Shown: positions 13,901 through 25,232 of the stretch, one piece after another
How positions within the stretch are numbered: position 1 is the first letter of the stretch
Layout: every line of letters begins with the position of its first letter
Source of the DNA: Capitulum mitella
Taxonomy: Eukaryota; Arthropoda; Thecostraca; Pollicipedomorpha; Pollicipedidae
Reading direction: 5' to 3'
Assembly (NCBI GenBank): GCA_030062745.1
Contig: CP099845.1
Coordinates: forward strand, 20,606,556 to 20,670,555
Length of the DNA: 64,000 nt
Notes under the pieces: model-generated
The model's input: only the letters and a program-made list of their open reading frames with translations
Database searches by the model: none
What the model was told of the DNA's origin: nothing
Translations under genes and position numbers: made by a program

Positions 13901-14640
13901 GTGGGTATACGTGCATTTTTGTTTGGAAAACCCATACATTTCCGTCAGTACCCATACAGTTTCCGTCCGAAATAAGGGACCAAAAGCCATGCAGGTCCCA
14001 GGTTCCCAAAGAAGAATGGACATGGTCCCGAAGGTCCTCGCCCTGGAACCACCAGAGCCTGAAATCATGCCGAAACACCCGTGTACTTCCTTTCCAAAAG
14101 CGGCTCAAACTTTCTTTTAAGCCATGTCTTCTTCCTGTCCTGCTTGCGTCCTTTTCTCTGGATTTTCACACTTGTTTACGATTTGCTTTGCTGACGCGCT
14201 ATTTCAGGTTGTGTTGCACCCTTGGATAATATATATATCGTCCAATATTTGAACACACGTCCGATGGTTTCAAAAAGGATTCAACCGTCTAGCCTGTTTA
14301 TTGTCTTTTGGCCTCTGATTTAATTTATTTCAATGTACTTTGCAAAGTTTTCTTCCTTTTAGTTATTTTGCTGCTTTTTAAGTGTAGCTGTCTTGTTTGT
14401 CAGTCAGTTTTATTTTTTGTTTAAAAATATTCCTGGCTCGAGATAGCTCATCGCAGTAAAGGCTGTGGTCAAAACACCGGATTGATCTTCAGAGGATTAC
14501 CTTAACTCTTAACCATGCAACGATGAGATGAAAACTCAAAAAGCGTATGACCAGCTACATGGGCTGCAGCAGCCGCGGTACGAACAGCACGATATCCCCG
14601 CCGGCGGAGGAAGCTAGCGAAAAACGTACACGATACGGTC
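10950..14640. other. Noncoding stretch, no gene supported
   Basis: Only short overlapping ORFs. A GC-rich patch at 12980-13330 opens several frames at once without a recognisable domain. A long pyrimidine tract ending TTTCAG near 13760 resembles a 3' splice site but is followed by no recognisable exon. Confidence 0.4.
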
Positions 14641-14645
14641 AAGCC

Positions 14646-14854
14646 GTTTCGGGGTATGCGTGAGTAAGGCAATTCGATGTTATAAAAAGTTCACTATCTG
14701 CTCCCTTCTGCGGCCTTGACCACAGTTTCACTTGACGGCAACGGTAACACAGGTGATGTAAGTGGCAGATGTAAGTCATGCAAGCTACATGTACTTCGCA
14801 CAAGCCTGAGCTTTTTATAAGATCAAACCCATTTACTCACGTATACCCCGAAAC
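14646..14854. mobile_element. Inverted-repeat element, 44 bp arms (MITE-like)
   Basis: Bases 14646-14689 and 14811-14854 are imperfect reverse complements over 44 bases. Both outer ends read GTTTCGGGGTAT followed by a GTGAGTAA block, and both inner ends read TTATAAAAAG in the matching orientation. About 120 bases lie between the arms. No coding capacity and no clear target-site duplication were seen, so the class is unknown. Confidence 0.55.
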
Positions 14855-14858
14855 AATC

Positions 14859-15565
14859 TGGGGGCGGCGGCGCAGCAGAGGGGGCAGTTGCCCCCTGTCG
14901 ACAAGCAGGGGGAAGGGGCAGGAGTATGGTTTCGTCCCCTTCCCCCCGAAAAAAATGAGAGGCCCCTGTACCAAAACTGAAAGCTCTGCAGTTAAACGTT
15001 ATCAAATTCCAGATCAAGGAAGCCCCATAACTCAGCTAGGTGATCCTTAATGGTATTCAGGAGGTCCTTTTCTGCATCAAGGAACCGCGTCCCTGGATCA
15101 GGAGGCCCCATTTAAGAATTAAGTAGCCCCTGCTCTAGATGAAGAGGCGATGTTTTGTATTCAGGAGGCCTCTTTGCTGGCTCGGGAGGCCCCCTTTATG
15201 AATCAGGAGGCCCCTCTTCTGGATTAAGAGGCACACTCGTTATATCAGGAGGCCCCTTTTATGTATCAGAAGGTCCTGTTCCGAATTCGGGAGGTCCTGT
15301 TTTGGTATACAGAAGCTCTTTGCTGAATTAGGATGCCCTCCTTATAAATCAGAAGGCCCCTGTTCTGGTTTCGGAGGCCCCTGTCTATATAAGCAGGCCC
15401 CTGATGTGGAACAGGCGGCTCTATTCTGGGATAAGATAAGATATATGGGATTTGCTGGATCTGGAAGCCCGCTGTGTGAATCAGGAGGCCCCCCTGCGAG
15501 GAGGCTCCCTGGAAAATTCTGCCTCCTTCCCCCCGCCCAGCTCAAAATCCGTGACGCCGCCCCTG
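14859..15565. mobile_element. Probable small element carrying a GGCCCCT minisatellite
   Basis: The left end has GGGGGCGGCGGCG followed by G-rich sequence. The right end has CGCCGCCCC preceded by a C-rich block, so the ends are roughly inverted. Between about 14960 and 15500 lie diverged copies of a 20-22 base unit close to AGGAGGCCCCTGTTCTGGAT. The boundaries are approximate and no target-site duplication was identified, so element status is an inference. The repeat itself is clear. Confidence 0.45.
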
Positions 15566-15726
15566 CTTGGTCATCACCTGCTGAGCAAAAATGCTATTAT
15601 GGACTCGTGCACACCATGCTCCGGAGATTTTCCGGTGGTCATCGACAGTGGCCCGGAAGACGGCAACATGAGTGCAGGCATGGTCTTACCCTGAAACAAC
15701 GGTGCAATAAACCTCTATGAAAATGT

Positions 15727-16003
15727 TTAAAAACCCGATCGACATATGAGCGGAGATGCGTGCAAAATTTGCTGTCGCCGCGTGGAGTGGCTGCGGAGGA
15801 AAACACGGACAACCAGGTGGTCAGTGCCCCCGAAGCAGCCTTTATCATTGGACCTTACGGTTGAAAAAAGCGTGGTGCAATGACTGGGTCACCCCGTTAT
15901 GAGGCCGCGACGGAGTACCACCAGCACGTTTCAAAGCCCGACGACCACATGAACGAAGGTGTGTGCAAAATCCCACGACACGACATCACGACGCTGACGA
16001 GAA
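15727..16003 (+). repeat. Two diverged tandem copies about 203 bp apart
   Basis: The block near 15727 (AAAACCCGATCGACATATGA and the following GTGCAAAAT) recurs near 15930 (AAAGCCCGACGACCACATGA and GTGCAAAAT). The next part, GAGGAAAACACGGACAAC, recurs as GAGAAAAATGCAAACAAC. A 167-codon plus ORF (15880-16383) covers the second copy but has no recognisable domain. It may be remnant transposon coding sequence. Confidence 0.4.
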
Positions 16004-16009
16004 AAATGC

Positions 16010-17200
16010 AAACAACTGGAGAGACCTTGAAATCAGCACCGTTCATCATTTCAGACTTCCCGCGGACCAGTGGCTCCCAAACGTTTCGGTACTTCTTTCC
16101 ACTTTTGATCGCGATGGTGAGGGGGGGTATTGCTCCATCCGGAGTGAAATTTGGTACCTATAGTTGCGAGCATGGTTCATTTATCGTATTATTGGCATTT
16201 GGTTTGATATATGAACTTATTATTGAGTGTTCATGTTGGTGTAAAGCATTAAGCGTATCATGGACCGAGATAAACAACCTACAGTCAGGAATTCCTTATC
16301 ACTCACACGTCTCCGTCGTACCTATCGGGAGGAGCTCTAATATTTTTTTGAAATTTCCCGTCGTTCTTCCTGGTCTGAAATAACGGAGACGAAAATGTAT
16401 TGGTCTTTATGTATTCAAGCCGGTACATCGATGGTCATGCGGGTTTGAACGCGCCCCGAAGAGCATCAGAGAACGGACTGAGCCGGAGAGGGGGCAAATT
16501 TTGCCCACCCCCTCTAACTTTGTAAATTATTCACAAATCTCAACGAAATTATGCATCGAGGTAGCGATCTTAAAGAGGTCATTGGCCCTTCACTTTCGGA
16601 TTCCAGTCAAAAGTCTGCGTGTAAAATGGGACCAAATGTACCAAAAATTGGCAACGTCGCGGTCCGAATTCGGTGAAATACAGCCACTATCTTCTGTACT
16701 TCATACATCCCAAATTGTGACAAAATGAGGAATTATGTGGCCGTAACACACTCATGTCAGCCGAAATAAAGACAAAATCTTCAAATCTGTTTCAGGAAAA
16801 ACAGCTACGCGGAAAAAATGGATAACGTAAAGATTTTTGCCTTCGTAACGGCTGACATCGCGCTGGTGTCTTTCTCTCATTGTCTCGCTCGACCACATGC
16901 AACGCGTGTAAACCTGACAAATTTTGCACATCTGACATGTACTCGAAAAGGCTTTGTAGCGGATCGCTACCCCACCGGAAAGGCGAAGTCACCCGAAGTC
17001 GGGTGATACCCCGATGTTGGGAACCTCTGCTGTGGACTGACCCAGCCGGTAACGGAACGGAAGCGCCGGTATCACCACGTGACAGTGACTTGCAGCAGAC
17101 GGCGTGCAACAGGCTGCACTGGCTGCACGCCCGGCCGGATTACGAAACCGGTTCCCAAAACCGCCGGCAGGAGCACACACGGCGCCGTCTGGTGCTGCCG
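16010..17200. other. Noncoding region upstream of the first GST gene
   Basis: No gene is supported. An imperfect hairpin with GAGGGGGCAAA and TTTTGCCC-type arms lies near 16488-16517. A TGACATCGC word at 16853-16861 fits the TGACnnnGC core of antioxidant response elements, about 350 bases before the likely GST start site. A CACGTG E-box lies at about 17076. All are motif-only observations. Confidence 0.3.
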
Positions 17201-17210
17201 CAGCCAGTTC

Positions 17211-17247
17211 AGTTTTCGCTACGACGGCAGAAGCGCAACGTCACAAG
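17211..17247 (+). promoter_or_regulatory. Likely initiator and noncoding leader exon of the first GST gene
   Basis: TTCAGTTTT at 17208-17216 fits the arthropod initiator TCAGTT, with transcription start expected near A17211. A good donor, ACAAG followed by GTAAGC, starts at 17248, and the matching acceptor TTTCCAG ends at 17747, six bases before the GST start codon. The three downstream GST genes have the same arrangement of a short noncoding exon and a leader intron. The start site is an inference. Confidence 0.45.
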
Positions 17248-17753
17248 GTAAGCTTGCAGTGTTTATGCTCAGTGTTTGGTGGGTAGATAGAGCCCTGTGT
17301 GACGCAGGAAGACCCAGCATGCAGTGGCCGCACGTGATGCGCGAGAAATATGGACAGGTTTGGCGGCTGGTTGCTGTAAAACCGATTTATGTAGCCTCTT
17401 TGACCGTCGGGTTTCATATCGGCTTGCTCTTTAGTATATCTTAATGGTACCTTATCCAGAAGTTGTCACTCGTTAAGTATTTTTGGAACTCGGCTTCCAG
17501 ATGGAATGACAAAATATATTTTTATTCAAAAACTGACTCCACTTATTTGGGCTTTCAAACTTCCAATAAGTGACTAGCCTATCCCCAAAAGATTTGTTCG
17601 GGAATCATTCGTTTAAGACGTTTGCTTTCTGTTAATTTCTGGGGCATAATGTTCTCCATGAATGACGAGAAAACCGGAAAATAATGACTGAAGACAGTCT
17701 TCGCAGTCGCAGCCCAGCCGCTGTTGAAATAAGCGCCCCGTTTCCAGATCGCC

Positions 17754-19211
17754 ATGGTCCTGAAGGTGTACGGCTTCGACGCCAGCCCGCCGTGTCGGGG
17801 CGCGTTTCTGGCCATCCGTGCCCTCGGGCTGGACTACGAGCTGAAGCCGATTGACCTCAAGCGCGGTGACCACCGAGAGCCGGCCTACCTGGAGATGAAC
17901 CCGCAGCACACGGTGCCCCTCCTGGACGACGACGGATTCATCCTCGCTGAAAGGTTGGCGAGCAGAGTTTAAATTCGCATCCTGCACAAAATGCTTTTGT
18001 GTCGATGACCTTCCCAGATACACTGAAGCGATAGGAAGGCTGCTGCACAGAGCAATTTGCGCGAAACTAGCGAAATTCAAAACCTCGGTTTTGACTCAAA
18101 ACTCTTCCAGATATGAGTTTGTTTGGTGTAATTGGAACAAAGCTAAAATAAGGGGTTAGCGGCCATCCTAACGAAAGTCACAGGAAGATTCATCTGCATT
18201 AACAATGATATATATACCTTTTCTCTGGTCTTTCAGCTGCTAGATTTTCCAGTTTGTTGAAATAATAACGAGAAAAATAAGAAACTGTATGGAGCAGACT
18301 CTCTGTCCAATCAAGCGTCCACACAAATTTTAATTTTTCTTAAGGTGGTCATCTGACAGTCATTTGTGAAAAGATCTTGTGCTAATTCTGCAATGTGATT
18401 ATCTCTTTCAAGAGCTAATGTCTTGTTCCGCAGCCGAGCCATCGCCACGTACTTAGCGAACAAGTACGCGCCGGACAGCAGCCTCTATCCCAGGGACCCA
18501 GCGGCCCGTGGCTTGGTGGACAGCAGACTCTTCTTTGACTCAGGGTTCTTCACTTCACTCATACGTGTTCTGGTAAGCAAATGAATTTGGCGAAGGACAA
18601 AAGAACAGTTTCCTATCCTCATGTAGCTGAGATCAATTATTCGTTCATTGTGCCTGTTTTTTTCGTTTTTTTGCCTCTCTAGTTAACTTGTCAGATAACT
18701 TTTCCAAAAATTTCGAATTTTCCTGCATTTGAGGGTGCTCATTTGAAAAAGCCTGGAAACGAATGACTTCTTGCAGCTGGACGATAGTTTTAATGTTTTC
18801 ATTGCTGTGATTTCCTTAGGGACGTTTTCATGTGATCAGTTTTGACAACGACCTCCAAGTTCAAATATACCATCTGTTTTTCAGTCCCCATTGCTGTACC
18901 AGAAGGACCTGAAGAGTTCCTTGGAGGCCGTCCCCAAGGTTGAAGAAAATCTTCAGATCCTGGAGAAATTTCTTGAGAAGTCTGCTTATGCTGCCGGCGA
19001 GCACCTGACGCTTGCCGATCTCGCGCTGCTGGCCACCGTGTCCAGCATCGAGTCCATCGGCATCGATCTGTCCGGCGTGCCGAAGGTGCGAGAGTGGTTG
19101 GCGAAGCTGAAGGAGCAGCTGCCTTACTACGAAGTGAACGCCAAGGGTGCTAAGGCTCTCGGGGAGGCTTATTGCAAGATGAGGGCTGAATGTGAGGGCT
19201 CAGGCCAATGA
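17754..19211 (+). CDS. Glutathione S-transferase, delta/epsilon class, 221 aa, three coding exons
   Basis: This cytosolic enzyme should conjugate reduced glutathione to electrophiles. The coding exons are 17754-17953, 18434-18572 and 18885-19211, all with GT-AG introns (phase 2 after residue 66, phase 0 after residue 113). The thioredoxin-like N domain has the active-site motif ASPPCR with the expected catalytic serine at residue 11. It also has NPQHTVP at 49-55 with the cis-proline that holds glutathione, and ESRAI from residue 66, where Glu66 and Ser67 contact the gamma-glutamyl group. The helical C domain contains [14 protein letters not shown], the GST N-capping box. Length is normal for the class. 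The start was chosen because the acceptor lies six bases upstream and the exon lengths 200 and 139 match the three downstream paralogues exactly. It is clearly diverged from those paralogues and lies outside their tandem repeat. Delta versus epsilon cannot be settled by eye. Confidence 0.96.
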
Positions 19212-19734
19212 ATGGTGGCTTGAACGTATTTGTTATGGCAAGGAGGGCTGTGCAAGGCTGATGTTTGGACGACAGAATACGCATATAAGCCACGGACATG
19301 AACCCCTGGGACTGCCTACATTGTTTTTAAGACCTTGGTAATATCTTCAGTATCTCTCAATCATGTGGTGGGGTCTTTTGCTTAAAAGACGATACAGTCT
19401 GGACACCCAGCCCGACAAAGTGTCGTTGATGACCTACCCAGGTACTGGCATTTTTGTTCTAAATTATTAAGAGTTCTTTCGTATTTACCAGTTGAAACTC
19501 AAACCATCCTTTCAGTATCTGACGTGTCCATAGCCCTTACCAAGGACCACTAGACTATTTCTACAGCACGCATCTGTTTTGTGGACAAGTCCCAGAAGCA
19601 GCTGGCCTGCAAGTGCTTCCGAGGTGCCATTTAACCCAGTTCTAGCTATGTAGTATGGGTTGTGGTTCTGCCAAGTGTTTGGTTCAGTAAACACGTTGTA
19701 CACAATACATGTCAAGGTTGCTACCTTTCCTGAC

Positions 19735-19740
19735 AATAAA
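19735..19740 (+). terminator. AATAAA polyadenylation signal of the first GST gene
   Basis: The first AATAAA downstream of the stop codon lies 524 bases past it, followed by a GT-rich stretch (CCTGTGAGTTTTCC). It probably marks the mRNA 3' end near 19760. Confidence 0.55.
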
Positions 19741-19891
19741 CGTTCCTGCGAACCTGTGAGTTTTCCCAGTTAAAACACGTATGGCATGAGCCATCCGTCG
19801 TAAACTCGGCAGCAGTATTAGACAAGCACGTTGTGTTTTGCGCATTTTTGTTTCCTGGCACTCTAAATACAGTCAGATGTTCATTTTAACT

Positions 19892-19921
19892 AATTATGTG
19901 GTTAAGTAACACCACATAATT
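19892..19921. repeat. Perfect 11 bp hairpin
   Basis: AATTATGTGGT at 19892-19902 is exactly complementary to ACCACATAATT at 19911-19921 around an 8-base loop. It sits just downstream of the GST 3' end. It could be the remnant of a small inverted-repeat element. Nothing else is supported between 19760 and 20520. Confidence 0.7.
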
Positions 19922-20519
19922 CACTTCGGAACTAATAATTAGTTATACTTTCTAATTTGCCCATCCCATACTAAATCCCGTTTTCACTGAAAGAGATACG
20001 TCGATATGCATCTCACGATATTATTGCTGCATTGAAGAGGACAATTTTCGTCCGGCGGCCACGGGAGTAATACGCATAATCTGAGAAACAAATTAACCAA
20101 CTTCCATGCGGGGACTAAGTTGAAATGACATTACAGAAAACGGCGAGATGTTACATCTGGGTTATGGGTTGGCTCACGAGATAAATTTATTTTTTGTCAT
20201 TTGTGCACCCACCAACGACGTATATCGTTGTTTTGTGGCATTGAGATCTTCGGAATTAGAAAATGAAATACGCTTTGATTTTGTTGTTCTTCATTTGTCT
20301 TCCTGATAAGTCTCAGTCTTTCACTCGCTTCATTTTCCACGAGCAATTTTGGTTGTAACAGTACACCCTTACCGGCTTCTGTCAACAACCGTGTGTTCTT
20401 TACCTGGCCGTCAGCCTTCTGCATTTATTCGTTCTGAAGCCTCCAGACATGACAGACATTTAAGGAAACCCTTCCCGTCCAGAGCAGACTGGTGACGGAT
20501 GGCACGGCATGGCCCAGAC

Positions 20520-22440
20520 AGGTGTCGGACGACCTGACACAGCGACGGCGGAAAAGGGGGGGCAGGAGGGGCGGCCGCTCCCCCAGCCGTCAGGCTGGGA
20601 GGGCAGAACTATGTTTTTGCCCCCCCCCCAGAAACTTTGGTCACTGCACCAAGCAACATCGTAAAAAAATCAACCTTACGCTATTAAAAAAAGAAAAAAA
20701 TCGATGTACGAGCCGAAAGAAAACGTACTCCGAATATACGAGAAGGTTTTGTGCTGTGAAGAGAGACCCGTGGTCTGGAGAAGCGTTTAGGGGCCCCTGC
20801 TGGCTTGCAGCGGAATTCACTGCTTGTTTAAGGAGACAAGTCAAGAGGAGACCCTGTAGACCCATAAAGGATCCCTGCCAGCCTCTGAAGGAGCCTCCTT
20901 TCGGTCTGGAAAAAGGGCTCCGCCCCTGCCTCCAGAGGTCGACAGGGGCCCTTTACATACAGATAGGGTGCCCTCTACAGACAGGCAGTGACCCTCCCCC
21001 CGGCCAACAGGTGCCCCTAAACCATCATTCAGGAGCCTCTGCTTTCATGTCAATATGTCCCTGCCGACCTGTAACAGATACGCCAGGTCGCCAGGAGCGT
21101 CTTTACAGGCGAGCATGGGCCCGTTTACACTTCAGCGAGGCACCTTTACAAACCGACAGTAATTTTAACTACATGGGGCCCCACTGATTACGAGGCCAAG
21201 GCGCGGATCCAAAGGGAGAGCAACTGGAGTGACCGCCCCCTCCCCCTAAGGACTGAGAAGGGGCCCCTATCAGACTTAAAAGGAGCCCCGAAGGGGCCCG
21301 TATGAGCTTCACGGGGTTTCTTGATGCAGTCCGAGAGGCCTCCTGGAGGGCTACATGACCCCTGAGACACACAGAGGGCCCCTGAAGCTCCCACAGGGCC
21401 TCTGAGACCACAACAGGGTCCCAACACGGCAGACTGTTCCCGAGACCGCCAGATGGTTCATAGGGCCCCTGAGACGGCCAAGATGAGGACTGAGTCCCTT
21501 GGGGGCCCCTGTGAGTGAAAAGCTGAAAGTTCTTGATGTAGTCAGAGGGCCTCCGGGAGGGTTAATGAGACCCTGACACGGCAAGATGGCCCCTAAGATA
21601 GAAAGAAGGGTCCTTGAAACTCTTCGAGGGCCCCTGGGACTGCAAGGGGCCCCAGCACGGCAAAGGGTCCATGGGACCGCTAACATTGCCAGAGAAGCAC
21701 CTACGACGGAAAGAACAGTGCCTCTGAGACGGTATTTGAGCTTTATGGGGGCGCTGGGCGGCCAGAAAGTCCCTGAGTGTAATAAGCGGGCTCCTGGCAC
21801 GGGCAAGATCCCCCTGAGACTGCCAGCGAGGCCCATGAAGCGCCAACAAAACGGCTAGAGTTGTTACGGCTAGAGGGGCCCTAAAAGACTGCCAGATGTA
21901 CCTCATGTAACATAGCAAGACCCCTGAGCAAGACAGCCATTGAGACCACCGGGCACGTTCAGAGGGTCTATGACACTGCACAGGGGCCCTGGCATTGCCA
22001 AAAGGTCTTTTGTAACTGCCAGAGGGCCCCTGAGATGGCAAAAATGTTCCCTTGAGACGATAAGAGGGGTATCCAGGACCGCAGGGGGTCCACTGAGACT
22101 GCTAGAAAGAGACCTTTGAGACTGGTAACTAGAAGCCTCTAGCAATAGGGGCCACTGAGACGACCAGAGGGTCCCCTAAAACTAGACCTTGACCTTGAGA
22201 CGTTCAGACTGCTCTTGAAACGGTCAAAGGACTTAGACAATTGCAAGAGACGTCCCTGTCACAGCAGAGAGAGACTTACACAGGACCCTTTTTAGTGCCT
22301 GAGGGGCTCCTTAGACGGCAAAAACGTCCCAGGGACGACAGGAAGGAATCCGAGATGGTTTAAGCGTCCCTGAAACTGCCAGCTGGGTCCCTGGGACTAT
22401 CCGAGGTGCTCCTGAAACTGCATTGCAAAATAAGCGGCTG
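20520..22440. repeat. Long diverged minisatellite with GGGCCCCT core
   Basis: From about 20770 the sequence is built of degenerate units of roughly 20-22 bases close to AGGGCCCCTGAGACTGCCAG, continuing to about 22440. The first part (20770-21180) is more C-rich and looser. It is preceded by a G-rich then C-rich head (20540-20630) that includes a run of ten C, resembling the head of the 14.86 kb element. ORFs up to 231 codons on either strand are repeat by-products. From 22440 to 23690 I see no gene. Confidence 0.75.
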
Positions 22441-23693
22441 CTCCACTAAGGTAGACCTACGAAAAAGACCATGGCGCTTCGTTTTAATTTTCAGAGGTCA
22501 TAAATAAATAACGGAAGGACGAATGAACGGAGTTGTAGTTTTCCCGGCTCAAACGGCGATTTTATCGTTGTTCTGGACCGATTCGTGTTGCCCTTAGAAG
22601 AGCATTCAATTTGTGGGATCATAGAACGGTCGTTTTAAGTTGTGTAATAGGGAAGTTAAATTGTTGTCAGAAAGCTTCATTTGTTGAGTGGCTATGAAAT
22701 GCTTTCAACATCTGACTTCGATGCATAGCAAGATTGACGAAAGATGATACATGATGTGACAGCATAATCGCCTGCCTGGTTTATGTAATTATACAGTCAT
22801 ACTATTACCTGCAAGACACCTGACTATGCGGCGATTTCAGCACTTTGGCTGGCCACTCTGTAAATTCTTGTTTTTTTTTAAACTTAGCAACTTACAGAAG
22901 ACTTAAACATGACATAAGGGTCTAAATAATAACGAAGAACATAAGAAATATTCATGGCTGGCGCTGTAGTATGCAAGCATAAGTAGCCCCTATATGAATA
23001 GATAATCAAACAGAGTCAAAACTAGCTTAAGTTTCATCGCCTTCTAAGATCAGAAAAAAATAATGGGAAAAGAAATAAATAATGTTCTACATCCGGACCA
23101 ATGTGGCAGCTTTGCAATGAGCTATGAAAATATTTTTCTTAACTTCTTGGCAGTGGTATTCATTTTCCCTCAGTTTCGTCTGCATCGCGACGAAAAGTTG
23201 GCCGTAAGCGCTGGATTTCAGTTGCCATCCGCAAACCTACATTCGATAAAATTTCGTTAAAATAATGCAGAAGAAAAACAGAAAAGTATCTGGGACTTCA
23301 ACGTCGAGGTACGCTTGCTGTTCAACCTCTACTCGTTTATCACAAGCCGACAGTTCGATGAGAAAACAAAAGCGACTTTAATTTGCAATGTTGAAACAAA
23401 AACATCCTGGCATGTTCCGATGTCGAAGTAATTTCGGATCTGAACTTCGCACGTCACAAAACCATTAAATGTATCTTGGCAAACATGTTGGGATAAATGA
23501 AAAGCCATCGCGGATTTCATTTAGTCTCATACATGATCAAAGGTAGATCACCTGCCGAACATGAATCTTTATGTTTGAACGTCATCGTTCGATTATGACA
23601 GGAAGCGGGACAGATGCCTGACGCGGCGTGAGAAGACAGCATCAGTGCTGAGCTGAGGCGACGGCACAGGTGGCTCGTGCCCTGAGCGAAGGC

Positions 23694-23897
23694 GGCCGCA
23701 GAGGCGCCTTCAGTCGTGAACAGTGGCGGCCGCAGAGGCGCCTTCAGTTCTGAGCAGAGACGGCGGCAGGGGCGCCTTCAGTCGTGAACAGAGGCGGTGA
23801 CAGAGGTGCCTTCGGTCGTGAACAGAGACGGCGGCAGAGGCGCCTTCAGTCGTGAACAGAGGCGGTGGCAGAGGTGCCTTCGGTCGTGAACAGAGGC
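23694..23897. repeat. 34 bp minisatellite, six copies
   Basis: Six direct copies of a 34-base unit run from 23694 to 23897. Each contains AGAGGCGCCTTCAGTCGTGA followed by ACAGAGGCGGCGG or close variants. The unit is not a multiple of three, so the frame rotates in each copy. It abuts the left end of the GST triplication. Confidence 0.9.
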
Positions 23898-24114
23898 GGC
23901 GGCGGTTCCTGGCGGCTCGCGAGGGGGCGGCCGCACCTGACAGGAGTCCCCTCCACGCGCTCCGCCAGCCCCAGCGACTGTCCGGCGCACAGCAGACCGC
24001 CGCAGGCTGTCGCGCCATGCTGACTGGCAATTTCTGCTGCCTGAGACCTTGACGGAGGCCGGCCGGCTCCACGCAGGAGAGACAAAACAGACGAGCCCAG
24101 CGTCCGTGTCCTGC

Positions 24115-24163
24115 AGTTTGTGTCGAGAGACTGGGCGAGAAGCAGGTGACAGGCCACTGAAAG
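24115..24163 (+). promoter_or_regulatory. Probable start region and noncoding leader exon of GST unit 1
   Basis: CTGCAGTTTGTGTCG around 24111-24125 resembles an arthropod initiator. The donor CTGAAAG followed by GTGAGAC starts at 24164, and the matching acceptor TTGGCAG ends at 25225, seven bases before the coding start. A second possible donor (AGCAG followed by GTGAC) lies 17 bases upstream. A GC-rich block with a CCAAT box (GGACCAATCGC near 25064) inside the intron is an alternative promoter. Confidence 0.4.
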
Positions 24164-25232
24164 GTGAGACAGCGGAGCGCTGCTTTGCTCGGCGATAGGG
24201 TGTCGCGCTGATGGGTAGAAAAGGTCAGGTTTTACGAGGACCGTCTTTGTGTGCTCTTGCGTTATCTATATGTGGATATACATATATATCGTGATGTACT
24301 ATATTCGTAATGCTTGGCAGTTTTCCGTCGCAGCTGCTCCGTGTTTGTTCCGGACAAGCTGCCTTCCTGCAGAAGACGTTAAGCACCTTCTAAATTGAAA
24401 GCAATGAAAAGTAGTAAATATGGAGAATGGAAATGAGCTTGAGTGCTTGTCGGTACCTACTTAGCTTTTGCGATGTTATTTTGTGTTATGTTGTGTAATG
24501 TTATGTGATCTACTGGACTGACACTGTGCATGATATGAATTGCTCGTACGTTTGATTTGCCTTTTATGTGCCGCAATCAGCCGAAAATCATTTGCTCCAT
24601 GTCTCGTCGAATTTCAGCAATCTTGCGACATTTAAATACCCTCCCATTTTTGTCATCGCCAAGTCTTGCAGATGCTTTATAAGACGGGCTAACTGAACCG
24701 GTGTGAATTAATTTTCGCTTGCTCTACCATTTTTGGCACAAAAACACACATATCTCAAACTAAACGCGTGCAAATGGCTTTGTGTAAACATCCTTTGTCA
24801 TTGCCTTTGCATGACAACCCCAGGCGTGAATGAACTAGAAATATCGTGGGTGTGAAGCTCATTTATATTTTTTACCTATTTACGGAAAAAAATGTATTCA
24901 CATGCAAGGAAAAGTTCCGGTTCACTAGTTTTCGTCTCCGCCACTCCCCTTCCAAGTAAATAAGGTTTGGTCCCCTGCCCTCTCCGTTTTCGCACCGTGC
25001 TCCTGTTTCCCGAACTCTGGATTCGCTGCCCTCGGCCGTAGTGAGCTCAATGGTTCTCGCCTGGACCAATCGCTATCCTCGCCACGTCGGCCAGTTCGAC
25101 CACTGTGTTTACAGCGCAATGGCGGGTTGCCAAACGCATTAACCGTCGGTATCACACGGTCAAACAACGTCCCCGGAACGCAGCGATGAGCGAGCTCGTT
25201 GATCTGTGAAACTTTCGCTTGGCAGCGAAGCG

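Noticed and set aside
20492-22145. ORFs up to 231 codons across the GGGCCCCT minisatellite on both strands
   Set aside because: They follow from the repeat composition. Multiple frames are open at once with no domain.
23694-23897. CRISPR-like array of 34 bp repeats
   Set aside because: Units are directly contiguous with no unique spacers, and the context is a eukaryotic genome. It is a minisatellite.
25206-25232. Upstream in-frame GTG start for the GST paralogues
   Set aside because: The segment lies upstream of a good AG acceptor, and the ATG after the acceptor gives the class-typical N terminus.
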